Source of the DNA: Muribaculaceae bacterium
GTDB lineage: Bacteria > Bacteroidota > Bacteroidia > Bacteroidales > Muribaculaceae
Reading direction: 5' to 3'
Assembly: GCA_009775265.1 (NCBI GenBank)
Contig: VSPG01000004.1
Span: forward strand, 1-64,000
DNA: 64,000 bases
Shown here: in pieces, positions 7,948-16,088 of the stretch
Layout: each line of letters begins with the position of its first letter
Position numbering within the stretch: position 1 is the stretch's first letter
Program-made: the position numbers and the translations under genes
Notes under the pieces: generated by a model
What the model was told of the DNA's origin: nothing
What the model saw: only the letters and a program-made list of their open reading frames with translations
Database searches by the model: none

Positions 7948-8289
7948 TTAGAATTTAAGTCCGCCGTTGCGAGCAGCATCAGCAAGGGATTTCACACGAC
8001 CGTGGAACAGATAGCCGTTACGGTCGAATACTACTTCAGTGATACCGGCTTCAAGAGCCTTCTTGGCGATGTTCTCGCCTACCTTTGCAGCGATTTCGCT
8101 CTTGGTGCCTTCCTCGATGCCTTTGGACGAGGTGGAAACAAGGGTGACGCCTGCGAGGTCGTCGATGAGCTGAACGTAAATCTGCTTGTTGGAGCGGAAC
8201 ACGGTCATGCGGGGACGGGCTGCGGTGCCGGAGATTTTGCCGCGGATGCGGGTCTTGATTTTATTTCTTCTTTGAATCTTCGTTTTCAT
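7948..8289 (-). CDS. rplR: Ribosomal protein L18
   Basis: L18 (113 residues) binds 5S rRNA in the central protuberance. The protein starts with a basic segment (KTKIQRRNKIKTRIRGKISG), then has RPRMTVFRSNKQIYVQLIDD, and ends with VVFDRNGYLFHGRVKSLADAAR, all characteristic. It lies between rplF and rpsE as in the spc operon. Confidence 0.98.
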   Translation of the reverse strand: MKTKIQRRNKIKTRIRGKISGTAARPRMTVFRSNKQIYVQLIDDLAGVTLVSTSSKGIEEGTKSEIAAKVGENIAKKALEAGITEVVFDRNGYLFHGRVKSLADAARNGGLKF

Positions 8290-8303
8290 AGCTTCAGTGT
8301 TAC

Positions 8304-8858
8304 TTATTTGGCACCAGCCGATTTACCGGACTTGCGGCGGATAACCTCGCCGACGAACTTGATACCCTTGCCCTTGTAAGGTTCAGGCTTGCGGAGAGAG
8401 CGGATTTTGGCGCACACCTGGCCGAGGAGCTGCTTGTCGCCGCTCTCGAGGATAATCAGGGGGTTCTTGTTGCGCTCGCTCTTTGCCTCCACTTTCACTT
8501 CCGGGGGAAGCTTGATGAAGATAGCGTGAGAGAAACCGAGAGATAGTTCCAGGACCTGGCCGGTAGCTGTTGCGCGGTAACCTACGCCTACGAGTTCCAT
8601 TTCTTTGCGGTAACCTTCGCTTACGCCTACCACCATGTTGTGGATAAGCGCGCGGTAGAGACCGTGCTGCGCGCGGTGCTCACGGTCGTCGCTGGGACGT
8701 GTCAGCGTTACGTGACCGTCTTCTATTTTAACGTCGAGTTCCGGATTGATGGTCTGTGTCAGTGTGCCTTTGGGGCCTTTTACCGTAACCACATTTTCCT
8801 TGACATCGACGCTTACGCCTGCGGGGATGGCGATGGGTGCTTTACCTATACGTGACAT
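8304..8858 (-). CDS. rplF: Ribosomal protein L6
   Basis: L6 (184 residues) is near the factor-binding site of the 50S. It contains the two repeated alpha/beta domains. The start is SRIGKAPIAIPAGVSV, the linker is ALIHNMVVGVSEGYRKEMEL, and the conserved C-terminal motif is KPEPYKGKGIKFVGEVIRRK followed by a short Lys/Ala tail. Position and length are normal for the spc operon. Confidence 0.98.
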   Translation of the reverse strand: MSRIGKAPIAIPAGVSVDVKENVVTVKGPKGTLTQTINPELDVKIEDGHVTLTRPSDDREHRAQHGLYRALIHNMVVGVSEGYRKEMELVGVGYRATATGQVLELSLGFSHAIFIKLPPEVKVEAKSERNKNPLIILESGDKQLLGQVCAKIRSLRKPEPYKGKGIKFVGEVIRRKSGKSAGAK

Positions 8859-8879
8859 ATTGATTTCTTTGTGGTTGGA

Positions 8880-9278
8880 TTAGTAAACATAGCACAGAAC
8901 TTCACCGCCGACTTTCTTTTCAGCGGCAGCCTTGTTGGTCATCACACCCTGCGAAGTGCTGAGGATGGCGATGCCGAGGCCGTTGAGAACTCGGGGCATT
9001 TCCTTGTAGCCCGTGTACTGGCGGAGGCCGGGACGCGATACGCGTTTGAGGCCTTTGATAGCATTGACACGGCCCACGGGATCGTATTTAAGGGCAATCT
9101 TGATGATGCCGGCGGGGGTTTCACCCTCTATAAACTTGTAGTTAAGAATATAGCCTTGTTCGAAGAGAATCTTGGTGATTTCCTTCTTCAAGTTTGAGGC
9201 AGGTACTTCAACCACGCGGTGGTTGGCTTTGATAGCGTTCCTCAATCTTGTCAGATAGTCTGCTATAGGATCTGTCAT
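8880..9278 (-). CDS. rpsH: Ribosomal protein S8
   Basis: S8 (132 residues) binds the central domain of 16S rRNA and is the translational repressor of the spc operon in Escherichia coli. Family segments are TDPIADYLTRLRNA at the start and the C-terminal GLGIAILSTSQGVMTNKAAAEK followed by GGEVLCYVY. Whether it represses this operon is unknown. There is a 72-base spacer towards rpsN in which I see no strong structure. Confidence 0.98.
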   Translation of the reverse strand: MTDPIADYLTRLRNAIKANHRVVEVPASNLKKEITKILFEQGYILNYKFIEGETPAGIIKIALKYDPVGRVNAIKGLKRVSRPGLRQYTGYKEMPRVLNGLGIAILSTSQGVMTNKAAAEKKVGGEVLCYVY

Positions 9279-9350
9279 TTTGTTTATTGTTTAAATTGAT
9301 TGGGCTGTTCCCAACAATATTTAATACTCTGAGTCTTTAGCTCGGGAGGA

Positions 9351-9629
9351 TTACCAGCTTGCTTTCTTCACGCCGGGGATGAGACCTGCGGAAGCCATTT
9401 CGCGGAACTGGATTCGGCTGAGGCCGAACTGGCGCATGTAGCCCTTGGGGCGGCCGGTGATGGAGCAGCGGTTGTGCATGCGTACACGCGAAGCGTTCTT
9501 GGGGAGCAGTTGCAGAGCCTGGTATGCCTCGTAGTCGCCCTGAGCCTTGAGTTCGGCTTTCTTGGCGGCGTATTTGGCAACGAGTTTCGCACGCTTTACC
9601 TCGCGGGCTTTCATTGATTCTTTTGCCAT
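9351..9629 (-). CDS. rpsN: Ribosomal protein S14 (zinc-independent type)
   Basis: S14 (92 residues) is a 30S head protein. It is the long form without zinc: only one Cys (in MHNRCSITGRPKGYMRQFGL) remains where the short form has four ligands. Its length and the C-terminal SRIQFREMASAGLIPGVKKASW (quoted in part of the family pattern) fit the C-minus type. It sits between rplE and rpsH, the usual site. Confidence 0.97.
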   Translation of the reverse strand: MAKESMKAREVKRAKLVAKYAAKKAELKAQGDYEAYQALQLLPKNASRVRMHNRCSITGRPKGYMRQFGLSRIQFREMASAGLIPGVKKASW

Positions 9630-9638
9630 ATCTTCTGA

Positions 9639-10190
9639 TTACTGTTTTTTAGCATTCTTGAAGGGCAGGCCGAATGCCTTGAGAAGTGCATAGCCTTCTT
9701 CGTCGGTGTTGGCGCTGGTCACGAAAGTGATGTTCATGCCCATGAGCTTGCTGATGGAATCGATATTGATTTCGGGGAAGATAATCTGCTCGGTGATGCC
9801 GAGAGTGTAGTTACCACGGCCGTCGAGCTTGCCTTCGATACCTTTGAAGTCGCGGATACGGGGCAGAGCCACACGAATCAGACGCTCCAGGAACTCGTAC
9901 ATGCGTTCGCGGCGCAGAGTGACCATCACGCCGATAGGCATTTTTTTACGAAGCTTGAAGTTCGAGATGTCCTTTTTGGAAAGGGTAGCCACGGCTTTCT
10001 GGCCTGTGATGGCGGTAAGCTCGTTGATGGCAGTCTCGATGACTTTCTTGTCTTGGGTGGCTTCACCGAGACCCTGGTTGATGACGATTTTCTTGAGCTT
10101 GGGCACCTGCATTACGGTGGTGTAGCCGAACTCCTTCTCAAGAGCGGGCACAATGCGCTCGTTGTAGTCTTTTTTAAGGGTTGCAGTCAT
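9639..10190 (-). CDS. rplE: Ribosomal protein L5
   Basis: L5 (183 residues) binds 5S rRNA and contacts the P-site tRNA. Family regions seen are YNERIVPALEKEFGYTTVMQ, the PKLKKIVINQGLGEA strand, and GRGNYTLGITEQIIFPEINID. The start codon overlaps the rplX stop by one base (TAATG), which couples translation of the two genes. Confidence 0.98.
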   Translation of the reverse strand: MTATLKKDYNERIVPALEKEFGYTTVMQVPKLKKIVINQGLGEATQDKKVIETAINELTAITGQKAVATLSKKDISNFKLRKKMPIGVMVTLRRERMYEFLERLIRVALPRIRDFKGIEGKLDGRGNYTLGITEQIIFPEINIDSISKLMGMNITFVTSANTDEEGYALLKAFGLPFKNAKKQ

Positions 10191-10504
10191 TACTTAATCT
10201 CCTCTCCTGATTTTTTGGAAAAACGAACGGTTTTGTCGCCTTCTTTGCGGATGCCGATACGGGTGGGTTTACCGCTCTTGGGGTCGATGAGGGCGAGATT
10301 GGAAATATGTATGGGGGCTTCAACCTTCACAAGGCCACCCTGCGGGTGCTTTGCGCTGGGCTTGGTAGCTTTGGTCACGAAGTTTACACCCTCGACGATG
10401 GCGCGCTGTTTGGAAGCCTGAACTTCAAGCACGCGACCCTGCTGGCCGCGGCTTTCGCCGGCAAGTACATAAACGTTGTCGCCCTTTTTAATATGAAGTT
10501 TCAT
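10190..10504 (-). CDS. rplX: Ribosomal protein L24
   Basis: L24 (104 residues) starts assembly of the 50S and lines the exit tunnel opening. The KOW motif is clear (KKGDNVYVLAGESRGQQGRVLEV), followed by RAIVEGVNFVTKATKPS and GGLVKVEAPIHISNLAL. Overlaps rplE by one base. Confidence 0.98.
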   Translation of the reverse strand: MKLHIKKGDNVYVLAGESRGQQGRVLEVQASKQRAIVEGVNFVTKATKPSAKHPQGGLVKVEAPIHISNLALIDPKSGKPTRIGIRKEGDKTVRFSKKSGEEIK

Positions 10505-10528
10505 TTACTGTCTTGTATTAAGGGTTGA

Positions 10529-10897
10529 TTAGAGAACTTCCGGAGCGAGGGATACGATTTTCATCTGGTTAGCGGCACGGAGTTCGCGGGCAACAGGGCC
10601 GAAGATACGTGTGCCACGGAGTTCACCGGCGTTGTTGAGGAGCACGCAAGCGTTGTCGTCGAAACGGATATAGGAACCGTCGGGACGGCGGATTTCTTTC
10701 TTAGTGCGGACGACTACGGCCTTGCTAACGGTGCCCTTTTTCACGTCGGAACTGGGGATGACGCTTTTCACAGAGACAACGATAATGTCGCCTACGGAAG
10801 CGTAGCGGCGACCGGTGCCGCCGAGCACATGGATGCACAAGGCTTCCTTTGCTCCGCTGTTATCGGCGACGGTCAGGCGGGTTTCAGTCTGTATCAT
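10529..10897 (-). CDS. rplN: Ribosomal protein L14
   Basis: L14 (122 residues) lies at the subunit interface and is the binding site of the silencing factor RsfS. It begins MIQTETRLTVADNSGAKEAL and contains GDIIVVSVKSVIPSSDVKKG and the conserved C-terminal RGTRIFGPVARELR. Five bases separate it from rpsQ. Confidence 0.98.
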   Translation of the reverse strand: MIQTETRLTVADNSGAKEALCIHVLGGTGRRYASVGDIIVVSVKSVIPSSDVKKGTVSKAVVVRTKKEIRRPDGSYIRFDDNACVLLNNAGELRGTRIFGPVARELRAANQMKIVSLAPEVL

Positions 10898-10902
10898 GGT
10901 TG

Positions 10903-11160
10903 TTACTTAACTTTTTCTACGATTTCTACTAAGCGCCAGCGCTTGGTTTTGCTGAGAGGTCGGGTCTCCATCAGACGAACGGTGTCGCCTACGCTGCACT
11001 CGTTGTTTTCGTCGTGAGCGTGGTACTTCTTCGATTTGTTGACGAATTTGCCGTAAATCGGATGTTTTTCCTTCCACTTCACCATGACGGTGATGGTCTT
11101 GTCGCCCTTGTTGCTGGACACCACACCGATACGCTCTTTTCTGAGATTTCTTTTTTCCAT
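10903..11160 (-). CDS. rpsQ: Ribosomal protein S17
   Basis: S17 (85 residues) is a primary binder of 16S rRNA with an OB-fold. It matches the family in RKERIGVVSSNKGDKTITVM, KHPIYGKFVNKSKKYHAHDE and VGDTVRLMETRPLSKTKRWR. Order rpmC-rpsQ-rplN is conserved. Confidence 0.98.
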   Translation of the reverse strand: MEKRNLRKERIGVVSSNKGDKTITVMVKWKEKHPIYGKFVNKSKKYHAHDENNECSVGDTVRLMETRPLSKTKRWRLVEIVEKVK

Positions 11161-11174
11161 AGTGGCGTGTAAGA

Positions 11175-11372
11175 TTATTTGTTGTTGAGTTCGCGCTGAC
11201 GCAGCTCGGTTTTCACGCGTGCAATCATGCGGCGGTCGGCCGTGATTTTTGCGGGGTTGTCGATGGGCGACACAGCGTGGGTGGCCGTAAGCTGAAGATA
11301 TTCAGTCTCCATCTGCGCGAGACGCTCGCGCAGATCGGCCGTAGACATTTGTTTGATTTCTTCCTTGTTCAT
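11175..11372 (-). CDS. rpmC: Ribosomal protein L29
   Basis: L29 (65 residues) is a helical hairpin at the exit-tunnel rim that helps dock the signal recognition particle and trigger factor. It shows NKEEIKQMSTADLRERLAQM and the family C-terminal RRMIARVKTELRQRE. It starts 6 bases after the rplP stop. Confidence 0.97.
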   Translation of the reverse strand: MNKEEIKQMSTADLRERLAQMETEYLQLTATHAVSPIDNPAKITADRRMIARVKTELRQRELNNK

Positions 11373-11378
11373 GATGCC

Positions 11379-11810
11379 TTAGACGTTTTGAGTGGGGTCA
11401 TAGTCGCGACGCACCACGAATTTTGTAACGACGGGAAGCTTCTGTGCTGCCAGACGGAGCGCCTCTTTGGCAATGTCGTAGCTAACACCTTCCACTTCGA
11501 TAATCATGCGTCCGGGAGTCACGGGAGCCACGAAGCCTTCGGGCGAACCTTTACCTTTACCCATTCGGACTTCTGCAGGCTTCTTGGTGATGGGCTTGTC
11601 CGGGAAGATACGAATCCAGATCTGACCCTGACGCTGCATATAGCGAGTCACCGCGATACGGGCAGCCTCTATCTGACGGCCGGTAATCCATTTGGCCTCC
11701 AGAGTCTTGATGCCGAAGGAGCCGAATGCGAGCTGGTTGCCTCGCTGGGCGTTGCCCTTCATGCGGCCTTTTTGGGCGCGGCGGAATTTGGTTTTCTTAG
11801 GTTGTAACAT
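11379..11810 (-). CDS. rplP: Ribosomal protein L16
   Basis: L16 (143 residues) positions the A-site tRNA and is added late to the 50S. Segments seen are MLQPKKTKFRRAQKGRMKG, the GSFGIKTLEAKWITGRQIEA stretch, RIFPDKPITKKPAEVRMGKG and the Arg/Gly loop. It lies between rpsC and rpmC in standard order. Confidence 0.98.
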   Translation of the reverse strand: MLQPKKTKFRRAQKGRMKGNAQRGNQLAFGSFGIKTLEAKWITGRQIEAARIAVTRYMQRQGQIWIRIFPDKPITKKPAEVRMGKGKGSPEGFVAPVTPGRMIIEVEGVSYDIAKEALRLAAQKLPVVTKFVVRRDYDPTQNV

Positions 11811-11833
11811 CTGTGTTTACTGATTCTTGGAGG

Positions 11834-12565
11834 TTAACGATTGGTTTTGGCACGACGGAAGCCACCACGACGGGGAGCACCGGCGCCATTGCCGCCACGG
11901 TTTTCCTTCTGCTGGGCGAACTGGGGCGCGAGGTCGCGCTTGCCATAAACTTCGCCACGGCAAATCCACACTTTCACGCCTACTACGCCGACTTTTGTGT
12001 GCGCCTCAACGAGAGCATAATCAATGTCGGCACGGAGTGTGTGCAGAGGCGTGCGGCCTTCCTTGAACATTTCGCTGCGGGCGATTTCGGCGCCGTTCAG
12101 ACGGCCACTCACCTGCACCTTGATGCCCTCGGCGCCTGCGCGCATGCTGCTCTGGATTGCCATCTTGACAGCACGGCGGTAGGCCACCTTGCCTTCAATC
12201 TGACGTGCAATGTTTGCAGCCACGATTTCAGCGTCGAGTTCGGGACGCTTAACCTCGAAAATATTGATCTGAACATCTTTGTCGGTAACCTTCTTGAGTT
12301 CCTCGCGAAGTTTCTCGACATCCTGGCCACCCTTACCTATCACCAGACCGGGGCGCGAAGTGCACACGGTTATGGTGATGAGCTTGAGGGTGCGCTCAAT
12401 CACGATGCGGCTCACGCTGCATTTGGCCAGACGGACATTCAGATATTTGCGGAGCTTATAGTCTTCCAGGATATTTTCACCCTGCTTGGTGCCGTCGCTC
12501 CAGTTGGAGTCCCAGCCGCGGATGACACCCAGACGGTTGCTTATCGGATTTACTTTCTGTCCCAT
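11834..12565 (-). CDS. rpsC: Ribosomal protein S3
   Basis: S3 (243 residues) forms part of the mRNA entry channel helicase of the 30S. It has the KH domain with TSRPGLVIGKGGQDVEKLRE (about 72-91) and the C-terminal domain with SGRLNGAEIARSE and LRADIDYALVEAHTKVGVVG. The C-terminus is a Gly/Arg/Asn-rich tail common in Bacteroidota. It follows rplV with a 5-base gap. Confidence 0.98.
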   Translation of the reverse strand: MGQKVNPISNRLGVIRGWDSNWSDGTKQGENILEDYKLRKYLNVRLAKCSVSRIVIERTLKLITITVCTSRPGLVIGKGGQDVEKLREELKKVTDKDVQINIFEVKRPELDAEIVAANIARQIEGKVAYRRAVKMAIQSSMRAGAEGIKVQVSGRLNGAEIARSEMFKEGRTPLHTLRADIDYALVEAHTKVGVVGVKVWICRGEVYGKRDLAPQFAQQKENRGGNGAGAPRRGGFRRAKTNR

Positions 12566-12570
12566 TTGTA

Positions 12571-12984
12571 TTAAGCCTCGTGATTGTTAGTGTTGTTGAT
12601 AGTGTCCACGATTACGGTGACGTGGTTGGAACGCTTGCGGATGCGGTAGCCGCGGCCCTGGGGCGCGGTGCGCAGACGCTTGAGCATGGGAGCGGGATTA
12701 ACGAAAATGGTGCTTACGTAAAGCTCGCCGCCTTCGGCTTTCTTTTCGTTTTTCTCTTCCCAGTTTGCCACTGCAGAACGCAGAAGTTTCTCGAGTCTGG
12801 CAGCAGCCTCCTTGTTGGAGAACTTGAGTATGCCAAGGGCTCGGAACACTTCTTTGCCGCGAATCATGTCGGCAACGAGGCGCATTTTGCGGGGCGAAGT
12901 AGGCACGTTGGTAAGCTTTGCAAAAGCCACCGTTTTACGTTCCTGCTTTTTCTGATCGGCAGATATTCTTTTTCTTACACCCAT
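12571..12984 (-). CDS. rplV: Ribosomal protein L22
   Basis: L22 (137 residues) reaches into the exit tunnel with a beta-hairpin. The core shows LTNVPTSPRKMRLVADMIRG and the hairpin segment PAPMLKRLRTAPQGRGYRIR. An N-terminal extension (GVRKRISADQKKQERKT) makes it longer than the ~110-residue E. coli form, which is usual for this phylum. Changes in the hairpin can give macrolide resistance; none is obvious here. Confidence 0.97.
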   Translation of the reverse strand: MGVRKRISADQKKQERKTVAFAKLTNVPTSPRKMRLVADMIRGKEVFRALGILKFSNKEAAARLEKLLRSAVANWEEKNEKKAEGGELYVSTIFVNPAPMLKRLRTAPQGRGYRIRKRSNHVTVIVDTINNTNNHEA

Positions 12985-13031
12985 TGTATGTGTTGCTTTT
13001 CTTTGTCAATTAAATTGATTAGCTTGGGCCC

Positions 13032-13301
13032 TTATTTCTTCTTGTTGCCGGCGTGGCCACGGAAGTTACGCGTGGGGGCGAACTCGCCCAGCTTGTGGCC
13101 TACCATGTTTTCGGTGACGTACACGGGGATGAACTTATTGCCATTGTGTACCGCGAAAGTATGGCCAACGAATTCGGGGGCGATCATGGACGCGCGGCTC
13201 CAGGTCTTGATGACATTCTTCTTGCCGGAAGCATCCATGTCGGCGACCTTCTTTTCGAGCTTCACGCTGATGAAGGGTCCTTTCTTTAATGAACGGCTCA
13301 T
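13032..13301 (-). CDS. rpsS: Ribosomal protein S19
   Basis: S19 (89 residues) is in the 30S head with S13. It begins SRSLKKGPFISVKLEKKVAD and has the signature IKTWSRASMIAPEFVGHTFA and VYVTENMVGHKLGEFAPTR. Between rplB and rplV as expected. Confidence 0.98.
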   Translation of the reverse strand: MSRSLKKGPFISVKLEKKVADMDASGKKNVIKTWSRASMIAPEFVGHTFAVHNGNKFIPVYVTENMVGHKLGEFAPTRNFRGHAGNKKK

Positions 13302-13319
13302 ATTTGCTATTTTATCAGA

Positions 13320-14147
13320 TTACTTTTTGCGACGTTCGATAATATACTTCGAAGACTGCTTCTTCGGGGCGCGTGTCTTAAGACCCTTGCTGTAAAGACC
13401 CTTGCGCGAACGGGGATGTCCACCGCTGGCGCGGCCTTCGCCACCACCCATGGGGTGATCGACAGGGTTCATGACTACGCCGCGGTTGCGGGGACGACGA
13501 CCGAGCCAGCGGCTGCGGCCTGCCTTACCGGAACGCTCCAGCGAGTGCTCGCTGTTGCCGACAACGCCTATTGTAGCCTTGCAGGCACAGAGAATCTTGC
13601 GGGTCTCGCCCGAAGGTAATTTGACGATAGCATAGTCGCCTTCGCGGCTCACGAGCTGCGCGAAGGTGCCGGCCGAACGTGCCATGAAGGCACCCTGGCC
13701 GGGACGCAATTCGATATTGTGAATCACCGTGCCGACGGGGATTTTGCCCAAAGGAAGGGCATTGCCCACTTCGGGAGCTGCATCGGGGCCGCTCACCACG
13801 GTTGCGCCTACTTCCAAGCCGTTGGGTGCAATGATGTAGGCCTTTGCTCCGTCCACGTAGTACAGCAGGGCGATGCGGGCCGAACGGTTGGGATCGTACT
13901 CGATCGAGTGCACTACTGCGGGAACTCCGTCTTTGTTTCTCTTAAAGTCAATGAAGCGGTATTTGCGTTTGTGACCACCACCAAGGTAGCGAGTGGTGAG
14001 GTGGCCTTCGGCGTTACGACCGCCGGAGGCACGTTTACCGACTGTAAGAGATTTTTCCGGCGTGGTAGCAGTGATTGTACCTTTGAACACGCCGATAACT
14101 TTGTGTCGCTGCCCAGGAGTTGTGGGCTTGAATTTTCTTACTGCCAT
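13320..14147 (-). CDS. rplB: Ribosomal protein L2
   Basis: L2 (275 residues) is needed for subunit joining and peptidyl transfer. Recognised parts are AVRKFKPTTPGQRHKV at the start, GGGHKRKYRFIDFKRNKDGV, and the C-terminal GVVMNPVDHPMGGGEGRASG, which carries the conserved His of the peptidyl-transferase neighbourhood. Length and place are normal. Confidence 0.98.
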   Translation of the reverse strand: MAVRKFKPTTPGQRHKVIGVFKGTITATTPEKSLTVGKRASGGRNAEGHLTTRYLGGGHKRKYRFIDFKRNKDGVPAVVHSIEYDPNRSARIALLYYVDGAKAYIIAPNGLEVGATVVSGPDAAPEVGNALPLGKIPVGTVIHNIELRPGQGAFMARSAGTFAQLVSREGDYAIVKLPSGETRKILCACKATIGVVGNSEHSLERSGKAGRSRWLGRRPRNRGVVMNPVDHPMGGGEGRASGGHPRSRKGLYSKGLKTRAPKKQSSKYIIERRKK

Positions 14148-14155
14148 TTTATTTA

Positions 14156-14446
14156 TCAGATGTTGCTGTAAAAGTCGATGGTTTCGCCTTCAGCGAGAGT
14201 GATGAAGGCTTTTTTCCAGCGAGCTGTCGCACCGCGGAGCAGGCCGCTCTTTGTCCAGCGGCTCTTGTTCTTGCCGCGCATGACGGCGGTGTTCACTCGC
14301 ACTACCTTCACCCCGTAAAGCTTTTCAACGAGATCCTTAATCTGGAACTTGTTAGCTTCGGGGGAGACACGGAAGGTGTAGCGATTGAGCTTGTCAGTCA
14401 GACTGGTAGCCTTCTCGGTTACGATGGGTTTGATTTCGATTTCCAT
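14156..14446 (-). CDS. rplW: Ribosomal protein L23
   Basis: L23 (96 residues) is the docking site for trigger factor and SRP at the tunnel exit. It opens with IKPIVTEKATSLTDKLNRYTF, has the FQIKDLVEKLYGVKVVRVNT strand, and ends with the basic loop and KKAFITLAEGETIDF typical of the family. It lies between rplD and rplB. Confidence 0.97.
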   Translation of the reverse strand: MEIEIKPIVTEKATSLTDKLNRYTFRVSPEANKFQIKDLVEKLYGVKVVRVNTAVMRGKNKSRWTKSGLLRGATARWKKAFITLAEGETIDFYSNI

Positions 14447-14465
14447 TGTCGGTTCCTCCAGGGGT

Positions 14466-15086
14466 TTACAGGTTGTTAATCACAGCAAGGCTACCTTCCG
14501 TAAGGATGATAGCATTGTTGTTCATGATAGCATACGTATTGATGTCCGCGGCACTCATCAGACGAGTGTCGGGCACATTTCGAGCAGACAAAGATACAAC
14601 ATTATTTCGTTCTGCTAAAACCAAGAGGAGTTTTTTGCCATCTACTTTAAGATTTTTAGCAAAGTTTACGAAATTTTTAGTCTTTGGTGCGTCGAATGTG
14701 AAGTCCTCTACGACGATAATCTCGTTAGCCTGACACTTTACCGTCAGCGCGGAGCGGCGTGCGAGCTGCTTCACCTTGCGGTTGAGTTTGAAACGATAAT
14801 CGCGGGGACGGGGGCCGAACACACGGCCACCGCCTACGAGCACAGGCGAGTTGATGTCGCCGATACGGCTTCCGCCGCCACCTTTCTGCTTGTGGAGCTT
14901 TCGGGTAGAACCGCTCACTTCGCTACGTTCTTTGCTCTTGTGTGTGCCCTGGCGCTGGTCGGCAAGGTACTGCTTGACATCGAGGTAGATGGCGTGCTCA
15001 TTGGCGTCGATTGCGAACACCTGATCGTTGAGGACTGCCTTGCGGCCGGTGTCCTGTCCTTCCTTATTGTAGATTGCAACTTCCAT
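14466..15086 (-). CDS. rplD: Ribosomal protein L4
   Basis: L4 (206 residues) lines the exit tunnel and, in E. coli, represses the S10 operon. The Met at 15086 (MEVAIYNKEGQDTGRKAVLN) fits the family; four extra upstream codons exist to 15098 but overlap rplC. The tunnel loop is seen in STRKLHKQKGGGGSRIGDIN, followed by GGGRVFGPRPRDYRFKLNRK. Whether it autoregulates here is unknown. Confidence 0.97.
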   Translation of the reverse strand: MEVAIYNKEGQDTGRKAVLNDQVFAIDANEHAIYLDVKQYLADQRQGTHKSKERSEVSGSTRKLHKQKGGGGSRIGDINSPVLVGGGRVFGPRPRDYRFKLNRKVKQLARRSALTVKCQANEIIVVEDFTFDAPKTKNFVNFAKNLKVDGKKLLLVLAERNNVVSLSARNVPDTRLMSAADINTYAIMNNNAIILTEGSLAVINNL

Positions 15087-15087
15087 T

Positions 15088-15705
15088 TTACTTCTCAATT
15101 AAGACGATGGAACCTTTGGCGCCGGGGATGGAGCCTTTTATCATGAGAATGTTGTGCTCGGCGATGACCTTGAATACCTGAAGGTTCTGCACGGTCACGC
15201 GCTGGTTGCCCATCTGGCCGGCCATACGCATGCCTTTGAACACTTTTGCAGGGTATGAGCAGGCGCCGATAGAACCGGGCGCGCGCAGACGATTGTGCTG
15301 GCCGTGAGTGCTCTGGCCCACACCTCCGAAACCATGACGCTTTACTACGCCCTGAAAACCTTTACCCTTGCTGGTGCCGACAATATCGACGAAGTCACTT
15401 TCAGCGAACATGTCCACTGTCAGCGTATCGCCGGCTTTGTATTCGCCGTCGAAACCTTTGAACTCGGCCAAGTGGCGCTTGGGAGCTACGCCGGCTTTCG
15501 CGAAGTGACCGATTTCTGGCTTTGTGAGGTGCTTTTCTTTCTGCTCCTCAAAGCCGAGCTGGAGGGCATCATAGCCGTCCTTTTCGGTGGTCTTCACCTG
15601 CGTAACAACACACGGGCCTACTTCGATAACAGTGCACGGTACATTCTTACCGTCGGCACTGAAAACGGATGTCATTCCGATTTTCTTTCCAATTAATCCT
15701 GGCAT
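15088..15705 (-). CDS. rplC: Ribosomal protein L3
   Basis: L3 (205 residues) is one of the first 50S assembly proteins and reaches the peptidyl-transferase centre. Segments are PGLIGKKIGMTSVFSADGKN, SKGKGFQGVVKRHGFGGVGQ, STHGQHNRLRAPGSIGACSY and MAGQMGNQRVTVQNLQV. The 54-base gap to rpsJ holds no clear structure. Confidence 0.98.
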   Translation of the reverse strand: MPGLIGKKIGMTSVFSADGKNVPCTVIEVGPCVVTQVKTTEKDGYDALQLGFEEQKEKHLTKPEIGHFAKAGVAPKRHLAEFKGFDGEYKAGDTLTVDMFAESDFVDIVGTSKGKGFQGVVKRHGFGGVGQSTHGQHNRLRAPGSIGACSYPAKVFKGMRMAGQMGNQRVTVQNLQVFKVIAEHNILMIKGSIPGAKGSIVLIEK

Positions 15706-15759
15706 TTCTGTGTTTGTTTTAGGAGTGAATATATTTCTGTATATGTTCTGTGTCGATTA

Positions 15760-16065
15760 TTACACCTTGATTTCCACCTCAACACCGCTGGGAAGCTCGA
15801 GCTTCATGAGAGCGTCGACAGTCTTTGCTGTGCTGTTGTAGATGTCAATCAGGCGCTTGAACGACGAGAGCTGGAACTGCTCGCGGCTCTTCTTGTTGAC
15901 GAAGGTCGAGCGGTTTACTGTGAAAATACGCTTGTGGGTGGGCAGAGGTATAGGACCGCTGATCACTGCACCGGTAGCTTTCACAGTCTTCACAATCTTC
16001 TCGGCGCTTTTGTCGACGAGATTATGATCGTAAGATTTGAGTTTGATGCGAATTTTCTGACTCAT
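15760..16065 (-). CDS. rpsJ: Ribosomal protein S10
   Basis: S10 (101 residues) is a 30S head protein that also acts as NusE with NusB in antitermination. It is recognised by QKIRIKLKSYDHNLVDKSAE, GPIPLPTHKRIFTVNRSTFV and KKSREQFQLSSFKRLIDIYN. The S10 gene directly follows fusA because tuf, which often lies between them, is absent here. Confidence 0.98.
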   Translation of the reverse strand: MSQKIRIKLKSYDHNLVDKSAEKIVKTVKATGAVISGPIPLPTHKRIFTVNRSTFVNKKSREQFQLSSFKRLIDIYNSTAKTVDALMKLELPSGVEVEIKV

Positions 16066-16088
16066 ATGGTTGCTTTATTTTTGACGGA